Of a DNA stretch of 64,000 bases, positions 38,899-47,324 are shown piece by piece (positions within the stretch are counted from its first letter, which is position 1; each line of letters begins with the position of its first letter). The stretch covers positions 1 through 64,000 of the forward strand of contig NZ_BMIH01000001.1 of the NCBI RefSeq assembly GCF_014641735.1, given 5' to 3'. Position numbers and translations under genes: made by a program. This DNA comes from Sphingomonas metalli (GTDB lineage: Bacteria; Pseudomonadota; Alphaproteobacteria; Sphingomonadales; Sphingomonadaceae). The notes beneath the pieces were generated by a model that ran no database searches, was not told the origin of the DNA, and was given only the letters and a program-made list of their open reading frames with translations.

Positions 38899-40836
38899 AT
38901 GGCTGCCCCATACCCCGGCACCATGGCCGGCTCCGCAATCCTCGACGCCCGCGGCAACCCCATGACGATGATGGATAGCGTGACGTCCGCCATCCAGTCG
39001 GCCTCCACGGTGAGCACCTTCCACCCGCAGCAGAGCGCCATGTCGTTTCTGTTTGCGCCGCAGCTCGCGTTTGCCGCCTATCTGGCGAGCGGCATGCTCC
39101 AGAAGGTCGTCGACATCCCTGCTTCGGATCGGGTGCGCGAGTGGCGCGACTGGCAGGCCGAGAAGGACCAGATCGAGGCCATTGAGGCTGAAGAGCGACG
39201 GCTAGGCCTGATCGCAAAGGTGAAGCAAGCCGAAGTGCTGCGTGGCATCGGGGGCGGGGCACTGATCCTCGCCGCGCCGGGCAATCCCGCTCAACCGCTG
39301 GGCGTCATCGGCAAGGGGCAGTTGAAGGCGATCAATGTCGTTTCTCGCTGGCAGCTGACCGGCAAGGATTACGTCGAGGAGTTGTCCGACCCCGCCTACG
39401 GCACCCCCACCATGTGGCGGATCGCCAACAGCAAGGGCGGCACCGACGTGCACCCCAGCCGGGTCATCTGCTTCCGGGGCGATCCCCTGCCGGCCGGCTA
39501 TGGTGTCGCTGGCGATGACCTGTTCTGGGGCCAGTCCCGGCTCGTGCGCGTATGGCGCGACGTCGAGCGGTCGGACAATGCGCAGGGCTGGTTCGCTGCA
39601 CTGGTGAAGAAGGCCAAGCTACTGCGGATCGGCATTCCCGGTCTGACGGACTTCACCTCGACCGAGAACGGACAGGCTCGCCTTGATAAGCGCATGTCGG
39701 CGATCGCGCTAGGCGAGAGCGTGCTGAACGCTACGGTCTTCGATACTGGCGATGGACAGCGGCCCGCCGAGACGATCACCGACCACCAGGTCAACTGGAA
39801 CGGCATCCCTGCGATGATGGACGCCTTCGACCAGCGCGTCGCCGCGGTCGCCGACATCCCCTTCACCCGGCTCATGGGGCGCTCGCCCGCCGGCATGAAT
39901 GCTACGGGTGAGCACGATACTGCGAATTACCATGCCATGGTGGCAGCTGGCCAGGAATTGGATCTGCGCCCATGCTTGGAGCAGATCGACGCGGTGATGT
40001 TGCAAAGTGCCGGCGTGGACCCAAAGGGGCTTTGGTGGCAATTCTCTCCGCTCGGCAAGCCGACGCCCGAACAGGAAGCTACGCGCTTCAAGACGACGAT
40101 GGAAGCGCTTCAGATCGCGGCCGACCTCAACGCAATGCCAGAACAGGCTTTCAATGCAGGCGTGCAGGGCGTGATTGAAGAAAATGGCTGGCTGCCAGGG
40201 TCGCTGCCTATTCTCGCTGACATGAGCGAGGAAGAGAGGTTCGGGCTCAACCCGGATGCCGCAGGAGGCGACGATGATCCGTCTCGCATTCAGTCGGAAG
40301 GAGGTGATCCCGTTCTAGCCGGCGCTGGCGGGGCTGACACTCCCGCCCGTCGTGCCGCCAATGACGCCAAGCCGGTCCCGCTCTACGTTCAGCGCAAGCT
40401 ACTGAACGCGGGCGAGTTGATCGCATGGGCGAAGAAGCAGGGCTTTGCCTCGACGCTTGATGCTTCCGACATGCACGTGACCGTCCTCTACAGCCGGACG
40501 CCTGTTGATCCGATCAAGATGGGCACGACTTGGGCGGACAATGAGAAGGGCGAGTTGACTGTGAAGCCGGGTGGGCCTCGCGCGGTCGAGAAGCTGGGTG
40601 AAAGCGCCGTCGTTCTGCTTTTCGCCTCTGACGATCTGTCGTGGCGGCATCGTGGCATGGTCGAAGCTGGGGCGTCTCACGACTACGACGAATACCAGCC
40701 GCACGTGACGCTGACCTATGAAGCCGGCGACGTGGACCTCGACACGATCAAGCCCTTCACGGGCGCCCTCCGGTTCGGTCCTGAGCTGTTTGAGCCGCTG
40801 GATCTCGACTGGAAAAGCAAGGTGACCGAGCAATGA
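38899..40836 (+). CDS. Portal protein (DUF1073) fused to Acb1-like anti-CBASS 2H phosphoesterase
   Basis: Residues 1 to about 450 of this 645-residue protein are a DUF1073-type phage portal (SGMLQKVVDIPASDRVREWR; FTRLMGRSPAGMNATGEHD). A Gly/Ala/Asp linker (about 455-490) leads to a C-terminal 2H-phosphoesterase domain. It has two HxT motifs, His526-Val-Thr528 (MHVTVLYSRTP) and His602-Val-Thr604 (QPHVTLTYEA), the signature of Acb1. Acb1 cleaves the cyclic oligonucleotide signals of CBASS immunity. The association of DUF1073 with Acb1-like domains is known; activity here is inferred from the intact motifs. acb2 follows with a four-base overlap. Confidence 0.9.
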   Translation: MAAPYPGTMAGSAILDARGNPMTMMDSVTSAIQSASTVSTFHPQQSAMSFLFAPQLAFAAYLASGMLQKVVDIPASDRVREWRDWQAEKDQIEAIEAEERRLGLIAKVKQAEVLRGIGGGALILAAPGNPAQPLGVIGKGQLKAINVVSRWQLTGKDYVEELSDPAYGTPTMWRIANSKGGTDVHPSRVICFRGDPLPAGYGVAGDDLFWGQSRLVRVWRDVERSDNAQGWFAALVKKAKLLRIGIPGLTDFTSTENGQARLDKRMSAIALGESVLNATVFDTGDGQRPAETITDHQVNWNGIPAMMDAFDQRVAAVADIPFTRLMGRSPAGMNATGEHDTANYHAMVAAGQELDLRPCLEQIDAVMLQSAGVDPKGLWWQFSPLGKPTPEQEATRFKTTMEALQIAADLNAMPEQAFNAGVQGVIEENGWLPGSLPILADMSEEERFGLNPDAAGGDDDPSRIQSEGGDPVLAGAGGADTPARRAANDAKPVPLYVQRKLLNAGELIAWAKKQGFASTLDASDMHVTVLYSRTPVDPIKMGTTWADNEKGELTVKPGGPRAVEKLGESAVVLLFASDDLSWRHRGMVEAGASHDYDEYQPHVTLTYEAGDVDLDTIKPFTGALRFGPELFEPLDLDWKSKVTEQ

Positions 40837-41063
40837 GCCAGCATGTCGAAAGCGCGTCAGATGATCGCACCGCCAACAACGCCGTCCGCCATACATATCG
40901 AGTGCTGTCTGACGCCGAGAAGGCGCAAATGGTCGCGATCAAAGATGCCGGCGCTGAACTGCTGCGTCTGATCGGGGAGGCGGGCAACAGCCGAGAGCTG
41001 TCTATCGCGCGCACCAAAACCGAAGAGGCTGTCATGTGGGCGGTAAAGCACGTCACGGCGTGA
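40833..41063 (+). CDS. acb2: Acb2-like anti-CBASS cyclic-nucleotide sponge
   Basis: This 76-residue protein has the Acb2/Tad1-type hairpin: long helix VLSDAEKAQMVAIKDAGAEL, then the conserved SRELSIARTKTEEAVMWAVK. This closely parallels T4 Vs.4 and pseudomonad Acb2 (S-R-x-x-S-x-A-x-T-K-x-E-E-A-V-M-W). Acb2 forms hexamers that sequester cyclic di- and trinucleotides, so it acts before CBASS effectors sense them. It is translated with the portal-Acb1 gene through an ATGA overlap, giving degradation and sequestration from one message. Confidence 0.88.
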   Translation: MSQHVESASDDRTANNAVRHTYRVLSDAEKAQMVAIKDAGAELLRLIGEAGNSRELSIARTKTEEAVMWAVKHVTA

Positions 41064-41066
41064 TCC

Positions 41067-41897
41067 GTGCGCTACGACCTGCCCGCCCTCGCACGCCGCG
41101 CCAAAAACCCGCGCCGACGCTCGGTGACCCTGCGGGACATCATCCCGCCTGCGGTGCTGGCGACCGACCTCTACCGCGCCGCATACGCTCCGGTGATTGC
41201 CCTCTGGTCGCGGATGGCCGAGCGGATCATCGCTGAGTACGAACGCAGCCTGTCCGCGCTCACGACGGACGCTCCGATCGACCTGCAACGCCTACTGGAT
41301 GAAGCAGACGGGGAGCTGCAACGGCTGCTGATCCTGCTGACGGCTGCCATGAATGACTGGACTGTGCGTGTTGAGGGTTGGACCAGAGGCAAGTGGCGCG
41401 GCGCCGTGCTGGCAGCCACAGGGGTCGATATAAGTACGCTGATCGGCCCAGAGGACGTGCGCCAGACGCTGGGCGAATACCTCGAGTGGAATACCAGCCT
41501 CATCAAGGACGTGTCGGCCCAGACCCGCCAGCGCATCGGCAACGCCGTGTTCGCCGGCCTAACGAACCGCACCCCTGCCCGTGACGTGGCAAAGACGATC
41601 CGCGAGGCTGTTGGCATGGGCCGCGACCGGGCGACGCGGATTGCCTCGGATCAATTGCAAAAATTAACGTCAGCCCTCGCCGATGAACGGCAACGGGAGG
41701 CCGGCATATCGCAAGTCGAATGGCGGTCCAGCCACAAGCGCCATCCGCGCGCCCACCATGCAGCGCGCGACGGGACAATCTATTATCTGGAGACGCGCAC
41801 GCCGGTTGAAGGCGGTGAAGCTGTGCCGGCAGATGATTGGGTTGGCCGTCCGCCCTATTGCGGGTGCAGGACCAGGGCGCGGTTGACGTTCGATTAG
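41067..41897 (+). CDS. Phage head morphogenesis protein (Mu gpF/SPP1 gp7-like)
   Basis: This gene encodes 276 residues from GTG 41067, three bases after acb2. N-terminal helices are followed by the family C-terminal domain: GMGRDRATRIASDQLQKLTS, VEWRSSHKRHPRAHHAARDG and a final CGCRTRARL. Minor head proteins of this family enter the prohead with the portal and assist DNA ejection. Position after portal genes agrees. Confidence 0.9.
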   Translation: MRYDLPALARRAKNPRRRSVTLRDIIPPAVLATDLYRAAYAPVIALWSRMAERIIAEYERSLSALTTDAPIDLQRLLDEADGELQRLLILLTAAMNDWTVRVEGWTRGKWRGAVLAATGVDISTLIGPEDVRQTLGEYLEWNTSLIKDVSAQTRQRIGNAVFAGLTNRTPARDVAKTIREAVGMGRDRATRIASDQLQKLTSALADERQREAGISQVEWRSSHKRHPRAHHAARDGTIYYLETRTPVEGGEAVPADDWVGRPPYCGCRTRARLTFD

Positions 41898-41996
41898 GCT
41901 TTGTGGCGAGTCTCGCTGGGTGTAGACTTCTCCAGCGACCCGCCCGGATGCGCTAACATCAGGACGGGTCTGACCACAGGCGCATAGGAGTGCGAT

Positions 41997-42572
41997 ATGG
42001 CTGGATCATACATACGACGGAAGATCGTGCCCGAGAACCCTGTTCAAGTAGGAGCGAAGTTCGAACGCTTGCTGGTCGTCAGCGACGGATGGGAGCAAGT
42101 GAGCCCGAAGGGCACGTGCTACGATATGGTGGAAGTTCTGTGCGACTGCGGCGTCCGGAAGTTCATTCGGCCGCGCTCCCTCTGGCCTCGCGGAATCAAA
42201 AGCTGTGGCTGCCTACAACGTGAAATTGCGGCAGCAACGGCGCTCGGCCGGGCTACTCATGGGCAGGCGGGACGCAGTCGAACTCCGGAATACGGCGTGT
42301 ATCGCACTATGCTGTCCCGCTGTTATAATCCCAATGTCGAGAAGTTCGCTGACTATGGCGGTCGCAGTATCATGGTTTGTGACCGTTGGCGGCATAGCTT
42401 CGAGAGTTTCTTCGCTGATATGGGACCTCGCCCTTCAGGCAAGTCGATCGATCGGATCGACAATAACGGCAATTACGAACCGTCGAACTGTCGGTGGGCT
42501 ACTGCAAAAGAGCAGGCTAATAATCGGGGCAATCGGCGCCGAATTCTGACGGCGGTAACGGCTCAGGTTTAG
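41997..42572 (+). CDS. HNH-type phage protein, likely inserted cassette
   Basis: The 191-residue protein has an N-terminal zinc part (VLCDCG...KSCGCLQRE) and a C-terminal NUMOD/HNH-like region ([36 protein letters not shown]), characteristic of free-standing phage homing-type endonucleases. It breaks the otherwise tight head operon: 99 non-coding bases with a hairpin (41937-41970) precede it, and it has its own AGGAGTG site. Its last codons read through the junction motif, so the gene was probably inserted next to an existing motif copy. Confidence 0.8.
   Translation: MAGSYIRRKIVPENPVQVGAKFERLLVVSDGWEQVSPKGTCYDMVEVLCDCGVRKFIRPRSLWPRGIKSCGCLQREIAAATALGRATHGQAGRSRTPEYGVYRTMLSRCYNPNVEKFADYGGRSIMVCDRWRHSFESFFADMGPRPSGKSIDRIDNNGNYEPSNCRWATAKEQANNRGNRRRILTAVTAQV
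42547..42558 (+). other. Late-region junction motif, copy 2
   Basis: TGACGGCGGTAA preceded by C and followed by CGG. Unlike the other copies, its TGA is out of frame and lies within the last codons of the HNH gene; the prohead protease gene starts 33 bases later. Confidence 0.75.
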
Positions 42573-42590
42573 GCCGCATATCCGAGCAGG

Positions 42591-43937
42591 GTGTTTGTAT
42601 CAGATGCCCTGACTCTGGACTCCCCACGTCGGACGGCTGACGGCTACTTAGCTGTCAGGGCCCGCGCAAGCAGGACCGGTGTCTACCAGTACGCCGGCCA
42701 CGAGGTTGACCCCGACAACAAGCACGGATTGCGCGATCAGGCGAGCGTCAACGTCCTGCGCGATGATGCGGCGGTGTTCGACAAGCGCGCAGTCCACAGC
42801 TTCATCGGCAAGCCGATCACCGACGACCACCCGCGCGAGGCCGTGACGGCCGCTAACTGGCGCGACCATAGCCGCGGCGCGATCATGGGCGCGATCCGTG
42901 ATGGCGACCACCTCGCCTTCGACCTGATCCTGATGGACAGTGCCACGATCGCGAAGGTCGAGGCCGGCAAGGCCGAGCTTAGCAACGGCTACTCCGCATC
43001 GCTGGAGTTTGGCGACTTCGATGGCCCGGGCGGCGTCAAGTGCCAGGCCCGGCAAGCCAGCATCACCGGCAATCACATCGCCATCGTGGACAGGGGCCGG
43101 GCCGGTCCGTCGTGCCGCATCGGCGATGCCGCGATCTGCGACGCGTTGCCTATCGCGTTGGAGGATGGAGCGAAAGAGGCCGCCGCATGGCTCAAGAAGG
43201 CCATAGCGCTCCACGAGAAACACATGAACGGCTCTGCCCCGACTACCGGCAAAGAGGGCGAGAAGAGTCAGATGCTCATGATGGAGCAGATGAAAAACGC
43301 GCTCGCTGAACTTGAGGGCGGCGGCATGAAGTCCGGCATGAAGATGGACTGTTACCCCTTCCACATTCACGACCAGGAGAAGCCCGTGAAGACCATGCTG
43401 ATCGACGGGCTCACCGTCGACATGGCGAATGCCGATACGGCAATCGCTACCGTACAGACGCTGATCGCCGCTCGCGATGCCGCAACCGGTAAGGTCGCTG
43501 GCCTTGAGAAGGACGTGGCGGCCAAGGACGCTGAGATCGCCAAGCTGACCGCCGACAACAAGGCGCTGGCCGATGCCAAGCCGACCCCGGCCCAGCTTCG
43601 TGACGCTGCCAAGGCTTTCGCGCAGGTCTGTGACAAGGCGAAGGCGCTGGGTGTGACCGTCACCGACGCCATGGACGAGGCCGCCATCAAGAAGGCGGTC
43701 GTTGACAAGGGTCTGGGTGCCACGGCCGCAGCCTACACCGCAGACCAGATCGCCGTCGCGTTTGACGTGCTGACCAAGGACGCGAAGGTCGCGGACACGC
43801 AGATCCAGTCGCTCGGCACGCCTGCCGTGATGACCGATGCCGCCACGGCTTACGCAGCTGATCGCCAGAAGCAGCGTCGCGCCCTGTCCGACGCCTGGCG
43901 GGCGCCCTTCAACTCTGCCGACGCAGCCGCGGCCTAA
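42591..43937 (+). CDS. DUF2213 prohead protease with scaffold-like C-terminus
   Basis: This gene encodes 448 residues from GTG. The first about 200 match DUF2213 phage proteins (YQYAGHEVDPDNKHGLRDQA; HSFIGKPITDDHP; ELSNGYSASLE; HIAIVDRGRAGP), a predicted prohead protease fold. The rest is Ala/Lys/Asp-rich coiled coil (AAKDAEIAKLTADNKALADA), as expected for an internal scaffold released by the protease. It lies directly before decoration and capsid genes. Confidence 0.87.
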   Translation: MFVSDALTLDSPRRTADGYLAVRARASRTGVYQYAGHEVDPDNKHGLRDQASVNVLRDDAAVFDKRAVHSFIGKPITDDHPREAVTAANWRDHSRGAIMGAIRDGDHLAFDLILMDSATIAKVEAGKAELSNGYSASLEFGDFDGPGGVKCQARQASITGNHIAIVDRGRAGPSCRIGDAAICDALPIALEDGAKEAAAWLKKAIALHEKHMNGSAPTTGKEGEKSQMLMMEQMKNALAELEGGGMKSGMKMDCYPFHIHDQEKPVKTMLIDGLTVDMANADTAIATVQTLIAARDAATGKVAGLEKDVAAKDAEIAKLTADNKALADAKPTPAQLRDAAKAFAQVCDKAKALGVTVTDAMDEAAIKKAVVDKGLGATAAAYTADQIAVAFDVLTKDAKVADTQIQSLGTPAVMTDAATAYAADRQKQRRALSDAWRAPFNSADAAAA

Positions 43938-43948
43938 GGGGACGAGAC

Positions 43949-44404
43949 ATGCCTATCACGGTTCAGGATACTTATCTCACCGACTATGCGCAGGGCTTCC
44001 CGGGCATGCTTGCTGACGGCAACACGCAGTCGCGTCCCAGCGGCATCAACGCCGATGCGACGGCAACGCCCTTCGGGTCTGCGGTCTTCTCGACCGGATC
44101 CGGTCGGCAGGTCACCAAGACGCCGGGCACCAAGTTCAAGGGTATCGTCATCGCCGACGTCGGCGTGGTCGCGGGGCTGAACGGCACCGCTGACGCCCAC
44201 GGCCAGTACGCGACGATGAGCCTGCTCGACCAGGGCGACATCTGGGTCACCGCCGGCAGCAACACCACCAAGGATGCGGCCGTGTTCGTGACTGCGGCTG
44301 GCGTGTTCACCGCCACCAGCACGAGCAATACCGCCATTCCGGCGACCTTCATGGATGCGGTAACGAGCGGTGCCCCCGTCCGTCTCCGCGTCGTGCAGCA
44401 GTAA
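43949..44404 (+). CDS. Capsid decoration/cement protein
   Basis: The 151-residue beta-rich protein (GKGIVIADVGVV-type strands; VTAGSNTTKDAAVFVTAAG) lies between protease and major capsid, the normal place of a structural cement protein. It resembles the DUF2190-like beta-tulip proteins in layout. No catalytic features. Confidence 0.7.
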   Translation: MPITVQDTYLTDYAQGFPGMLADGNTQSRPSGINADATATPFGSAVFSTGSGRQVTKTPGTKFKGIVIADVGVVAGLNGTADAHGQYATMSLLDQGDIWVTAGSNTTKDAAVFVTAAGVFTATSTSNTAIPATFMDAVTSGAPVRLRVVQQ

Positions 44405-44416
44405 GGGGGCAAGACG

Positions 44417-45424
44417 ATGTACGCACCTAACGTGATCTACCTCGGCGATGCCGCCCGAGCTTTCGGCGTGGCGCCTACGCTGGATATCAGCGACGCGCAG
44501 CAGTCGGTCGGGTTCGCTCAGCCGGCCCTCTTCCGCACGCATCGCATGCTGCCGCAGAAGTACCCGTCGTTCGACTATGCGGGTCTCGTTCCGGTCAACA
44601 CCGATGGCGATATGTGGGACGTCGGCACGCTGGTCTATTCCGGCGATGTGGCGGGCAAGGCCGAGTATCTCGGCGGCAAGGCCTTCGACGTGCCGAACGC
44701 CTCGATCAACTTCACCCAGGGCGTGACCCCCTTCCATCTGGCGGGCGTCGGCTATGAGCTGTCGCGTCGCGAGGTGGAGCGCTTCGCCCGCATGGTCGCT
44801 CAGAACCCCGGCATCACCGAGGGTGGTTCGAACCTCGCCGAACGCAAGGCGTCGGCCGCGCGCATGGTCGCCGACAAGTTCGTCTATGACCGCGTTATCC
44901 GCGGCAGTGGCGAGAAGGGCTTCCTCGGCATGATCAACCAGACGGCCGTTCCGACTGCGAACGCGCCGAATGGCAGCTGGGCGACCGCGACGGCTACGGC
45001 GATGCGCGCGGACGTCGATGCGGCACTGACGGACGTCTATGTCAACAGCCGCGAGACGGCGCTGGCGAACAGCCTGCTTCTGCCGACGACCAAGTTCCTC
45101 CAGATCAACCGTGCGGTCATGGACAACACGGGTACGTCGGTGCTGAACTACCTGCGGCAGAACAACGCCTATACCGCGATCACGAACCAGCCGCTCGACA
45201 TCCGTCCGAGCCGCGAGCTCGAGAACGCTGGCGCGAGCAACACCGCGCGCATGATCGCCTACGAGAAGTCGCCGGACAACATGGAATTCTTCCTGCCGGG
45301 CGTGTTCGAGTTCATGCCGCTCTTCGCGACCTCGTCGATGACCTGGCGCGTCGATGGCGTGATGAACGTCGGCCAGTTCGAGCTCTATCGTCCGAAGACG
45401 ATGAGCTACCGCGACAACATCTGA
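44417..45424 (+). CDS. Major capsid protein (DUF2184-like)
   Basis: This gene encodes 335 residues with an HK97-like plan: N-terminal arm, then GVTPFHLAGVGYELSRREVE (spine/E-loop region), VADKFVYDRVIRGSGEKGFL, and a C-terminal A-domain (LLPTTKFLQINRAVMDNTG; MTWRVDGVMNVGQFELYRPK). This matches DUF2184 capsid proteins. It should be the most abundant virion protein; GGGGG-rich ribosome-binding sequence precedes the ATG. Confidence 0.88.
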   Translation: MYAPNVIYLGDAARAFGVAPTLDISDAQQSVGFAQPALFRTHRMLPQKYPSFDYAGLVPVNTDGDMWDVGTLVYSGDVAGKAEYLGGKAFDVPNASINFTQGVTPFHLAGVGYELSRREVERFARMVAQNPGITEGGSNLAERKASAARMVADKFVYDRVIRGSGEKGFLGMINQTAVPTANAPNGSWATATATAMRADVDAALTDVYVNSRETALANSLLLPTTKFLQINRAVMDNTGTSVLNYLRQNNAYTAITNQPLDIRPSRELENAGASNTARMIAYEKSPDNMEFFLPGVFEFMPLFATSSMTWRVDGVMNVGQFELYRPKTMSYRDNI

Positions 45425-45435
45425 GGGGCAGCGAC

Positions 45436-45747
45436 ATGTCGAAGAAGGTCACCAACTATCGCGCCGGCCCTCGCGGGATCAATCTCGTCGGCGGGTCGAC
45501 CTTCTGGGTGGAGCCCGGCCATGAGGTCGAGATCACCACCAAGAAGGTGGATGGCAAGGACGCGCAGTTCATCGGCGACGACCAGATCAAGGGCGACCTG
45601 CCCGATTTCGGCCGCAAGGTCGACGCCGAGGCAGACGCCGCGGCGGCCGGTCAGGTCGAGGCGCTTACAGCGGAGAACGCCGATCTCCGCGAGCAGGTCG
45701 CGAAGCTGACCGCGGATCTGGAGAAGGCCACCAAGCCGGCGAAGTGA
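45436..45747 (+). CDS. Small capsid-adjacent protein with coiled coil
   Basis: This 103-residue protein has an N-terminal beta part (YRAGPRGINLVGGSTFWVEP), then a long heptad-like helix (VEALTAENADLREQVAKLTA). It is the last gene before a terminator, so it belongs to the capsid transcription unit. It could be a head-tail or scaffold accessory; not assigned further. Confidence 0.65.
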   Translation: MSKKVTNYRAGPRGINLVGGSTFWVEPGHEVEITTKKVDGKDAQFIGDDQIKGDLPDFGRKVDAEADAAAAGQVEALTAENADLREQVAKLTADLEKATKPAK

Positions 45748-45766
45748 TCGGCATCGAATAGCGCAC

Positions 45767-45800
45767 AGGGCCGCTTCACCAAGGGTGCGGCGGCCCTTTT
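45767..45800 (+). terminator. Rho-independent terminator after capsid genes
   Basis: AGGGCCGC (45767-45774) pairs perfectly with GCGGCCCT (45790-45797), followed by TTT(T). It lies 20 bases after the coiled-coil gene and 15 before the next gene. A terminator here would limit readthrough from the highly expressed capsid genes. Confidence 0.75.
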
Positions 45801-45814
45801 CATGAGAGGCAACT

Positions 45815-46315
45815 ATGGCTGACGAACGCACCGTCAACGACGTCAGGGTCTACCAGGACAGCGCGGGCTTCTATCGAGAGCAGCCGGTCAGCCAGGGAGC
45901 GAGCGATGCCGCTACAGCGATGCTGCCTTCGCCGGACTTCACGGACGCTCAGAAGGCGATGGCGCGGCTTCCTTTGCCCTTCCGCAACGTCATCCGCGAC
46001 CCTTTCGTGCCGGCCATCGCGGCTACGGCCAAGACGACCGCCTATCCGCAGGCGTTCCTCGACATGATGGCGGCCAAGGGATGCTCTTCGTTCCGCATCA
46101 TCAACCCGAATAGCTGCGCGGTACGGTTTCGGGGCGCGACCGGCGCTGACGACCTGATTAAGGAGGGCGAGGGCCGACTGCTGGGACCGTGGCAGACGGA
46201 GGTCTTTTCGACGCAGAACCCGACGTTCCTCAGTGTCATGCCGGTTGTGCGACCGGGGCTCCCCATCCCTGCCGACCTAGCACCAGTCGAGCTTAATTAC
46301 GGGATTGGCGGTTGA
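45815..46315 (+). CDS. Phage structural protein, unknown
   Basis: This gene encodes 166 residues. The C-terminal two thirds form a compact beta domain (KGCSSFRIINPNSCAVRFRG; EGRLLGPWQTEVFSTQNPTF) resembling head-fibre or ejection-site decoration proteins. It sits just before an HTH-repeat fibre protein with which it overlaps (TGATG). No family recognised. Confidence 0.6.
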   Translation: MADERTVNDVRVYQDSAGFYREQPVSQGASDAATAMLPSPDFTDAQKAMARLPLPFRNVIRDPFVPAIAATAKTTAYPQAFLDMMAAKGCSSFRIINPNSCAVRFRGATGADDLIKEGEGRLLGPWQTEVFSTQNPTFLSVMPVVRPGLPIPADLAPVELNYGIGG

Positions 46316-46836
46316 TGCTTCGCTCGAGCGCACAGATTGCCACGGCAGTCACCTGGGCCAACCTGCCCGACAAGCCTGCAACCTTTCCGCCCTCGCCGCA
46401 CACGCATGCCTTCGGCGACCTGACCGGTATTCCCGCCACCTTCCCGCCCGCTGTCCACACTCATGCCTGGGCTGACATCACCGGGAAGCCGAGCACCTTT
46501 ACCCCGGCAGCTCACACGCACTCGTACAACGATTTGACCGACAAGCCGGTCATCCCGCCCGCGACGGGGCGGCTGGTCCTGATCGGTACCGTCAACGTCG
46601 CTGAGACGCTGCTTGTCTCGCTGGCGGTCGGCATGAAGCGCAAGGCCTTCACCTTGCAGGGTGTAAGCGCGACCGATCTGCTGGTGGCCGTTCCGACCGG
46701 CACCCCGACCGCGGGCTGCGAAGTCGTCAACGCCTATCCTGCCGGAGCGAACAGCGTCAGCGTCGGCTATTACACGCCCCTGCTGGCGATCGGCGCCGCC
46801 TACTCGATCCCGGTCGGCATCTATCGCATCACCTGA
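46315..46836 (+). CDS. Fibre protein with repeated HTH-xxxDLTGxP units
   Basis: In this 173-residue protein, three or four 18-residue repeats (WANLPDKPATFPPSPHTH, FGDLTGIPATFPPAVHTH, WADITGKPSTFTPAAHTH, then YNDLTDKPV) each end in His-Thr-His. HxH motifs in trimeric phage fibres coordinate iron along the axis, as in T4 fibre tips. The C-terminal 90 residues form a globular head. Its position among head genes suggests a head fibre rather than a tail fibre. Its stop TGA begins a junction motif. Confidence 0.75.
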   Translation: MLRSSAQIATAVTWANLPDKPATFPPSPHTHAFGDLTGIPATFPPAVHTHAWADITGKPSTFTPAAHTHSYNDLTDKPVIPPATGRLVLIGTVNVAETLLVSLAVGMKRKAFTLQGVSATDLLVAVPTGTPTAGCEVVNAYPAGANSVSVGYYTPLLAIGAAYSIPVGIYRIT

Positions 46837-46845
46837 CGGCGGTAA
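46834..46845 (+). other. Late-region junction motif, copy 3
   Basis: TGACGGCGGTAA preceded by C and followed by CAG; the TGA is the fibre-gene stop. A C-rich 70-base spacer without ORFs leads to the next start at 46920. Confidence 0.8.
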
Positions 46846-46919
46846 CAGCCCCGCCCCCTGCCCTCCATCACCCGCAAAGGCTGGGCGCCGCTCAACCCCG
46901 CTCGGCATGAGGAAGCAGC

Positions 46920-47324
46920 ATGTCGGATAACATCACCGCCCCGGCCTCGGGCCTGTCGTTCGCCACGGATGACATCGGCGGCACCCACTATCCCCGCACC
47001 AAGATTTCGGTCGGCACTGACGGCACCGCAGTGGACGTGTCGGCAGCCAATCCCCTGCCGATCACAGATGTCGCCGGCACCGCGGCGATCAGCAAGCTCG
47101 GCACCTTCAAGCGGGCCGTGGCTCTCACCGAAGCGGACAGCGATCTCTCCGAGCGTCCCGACGCGCTCTACATCGGTACGGGCGGCAGCCTCACGGTGCG
47201 GTTCGGCACCACCGCCGACATCACCTTCGCCAATATCCCCGATGGCTCGTTCTTCAACATAAGCCCATCGTGGATCGGCACGGCGTCGACCGTGGCGGGC
47301 ATCGTCGGCCTGTTCTACGCCTGA
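46920..47324 (+). CDS. Phage structural protein, unknown
   Basis: This 134-residue protein is beta-rich (TKISVGTDGTAVDVSAANPL; GSLTVRFGTTADITFANIPD). It looks like a small head or neck decoration domain. ATG 46920 follows GGAAGCAGC. The stop overlaps the next ATG (TGATG). Confidence 0.6.
   Translation: MSDNITAPASGLSFATDDIGGTHYPRTKISVGTDGTAVDVSAANPLPITDVAGTAAISKLGTFKRAVALTEADSDLSERPDALYIGTGGSLTVRFGTTADITFANIPDGSFFNISPSWIGTASTVAGIVGLFYA

Noticed and set aside
41937..41970. Terminator before the HNH cassette (GACCCG...CGGGTC)
   Set aside because: The stem is only six pairs around a 22-base loop, with no T run; kept only as context for the HNH gene.
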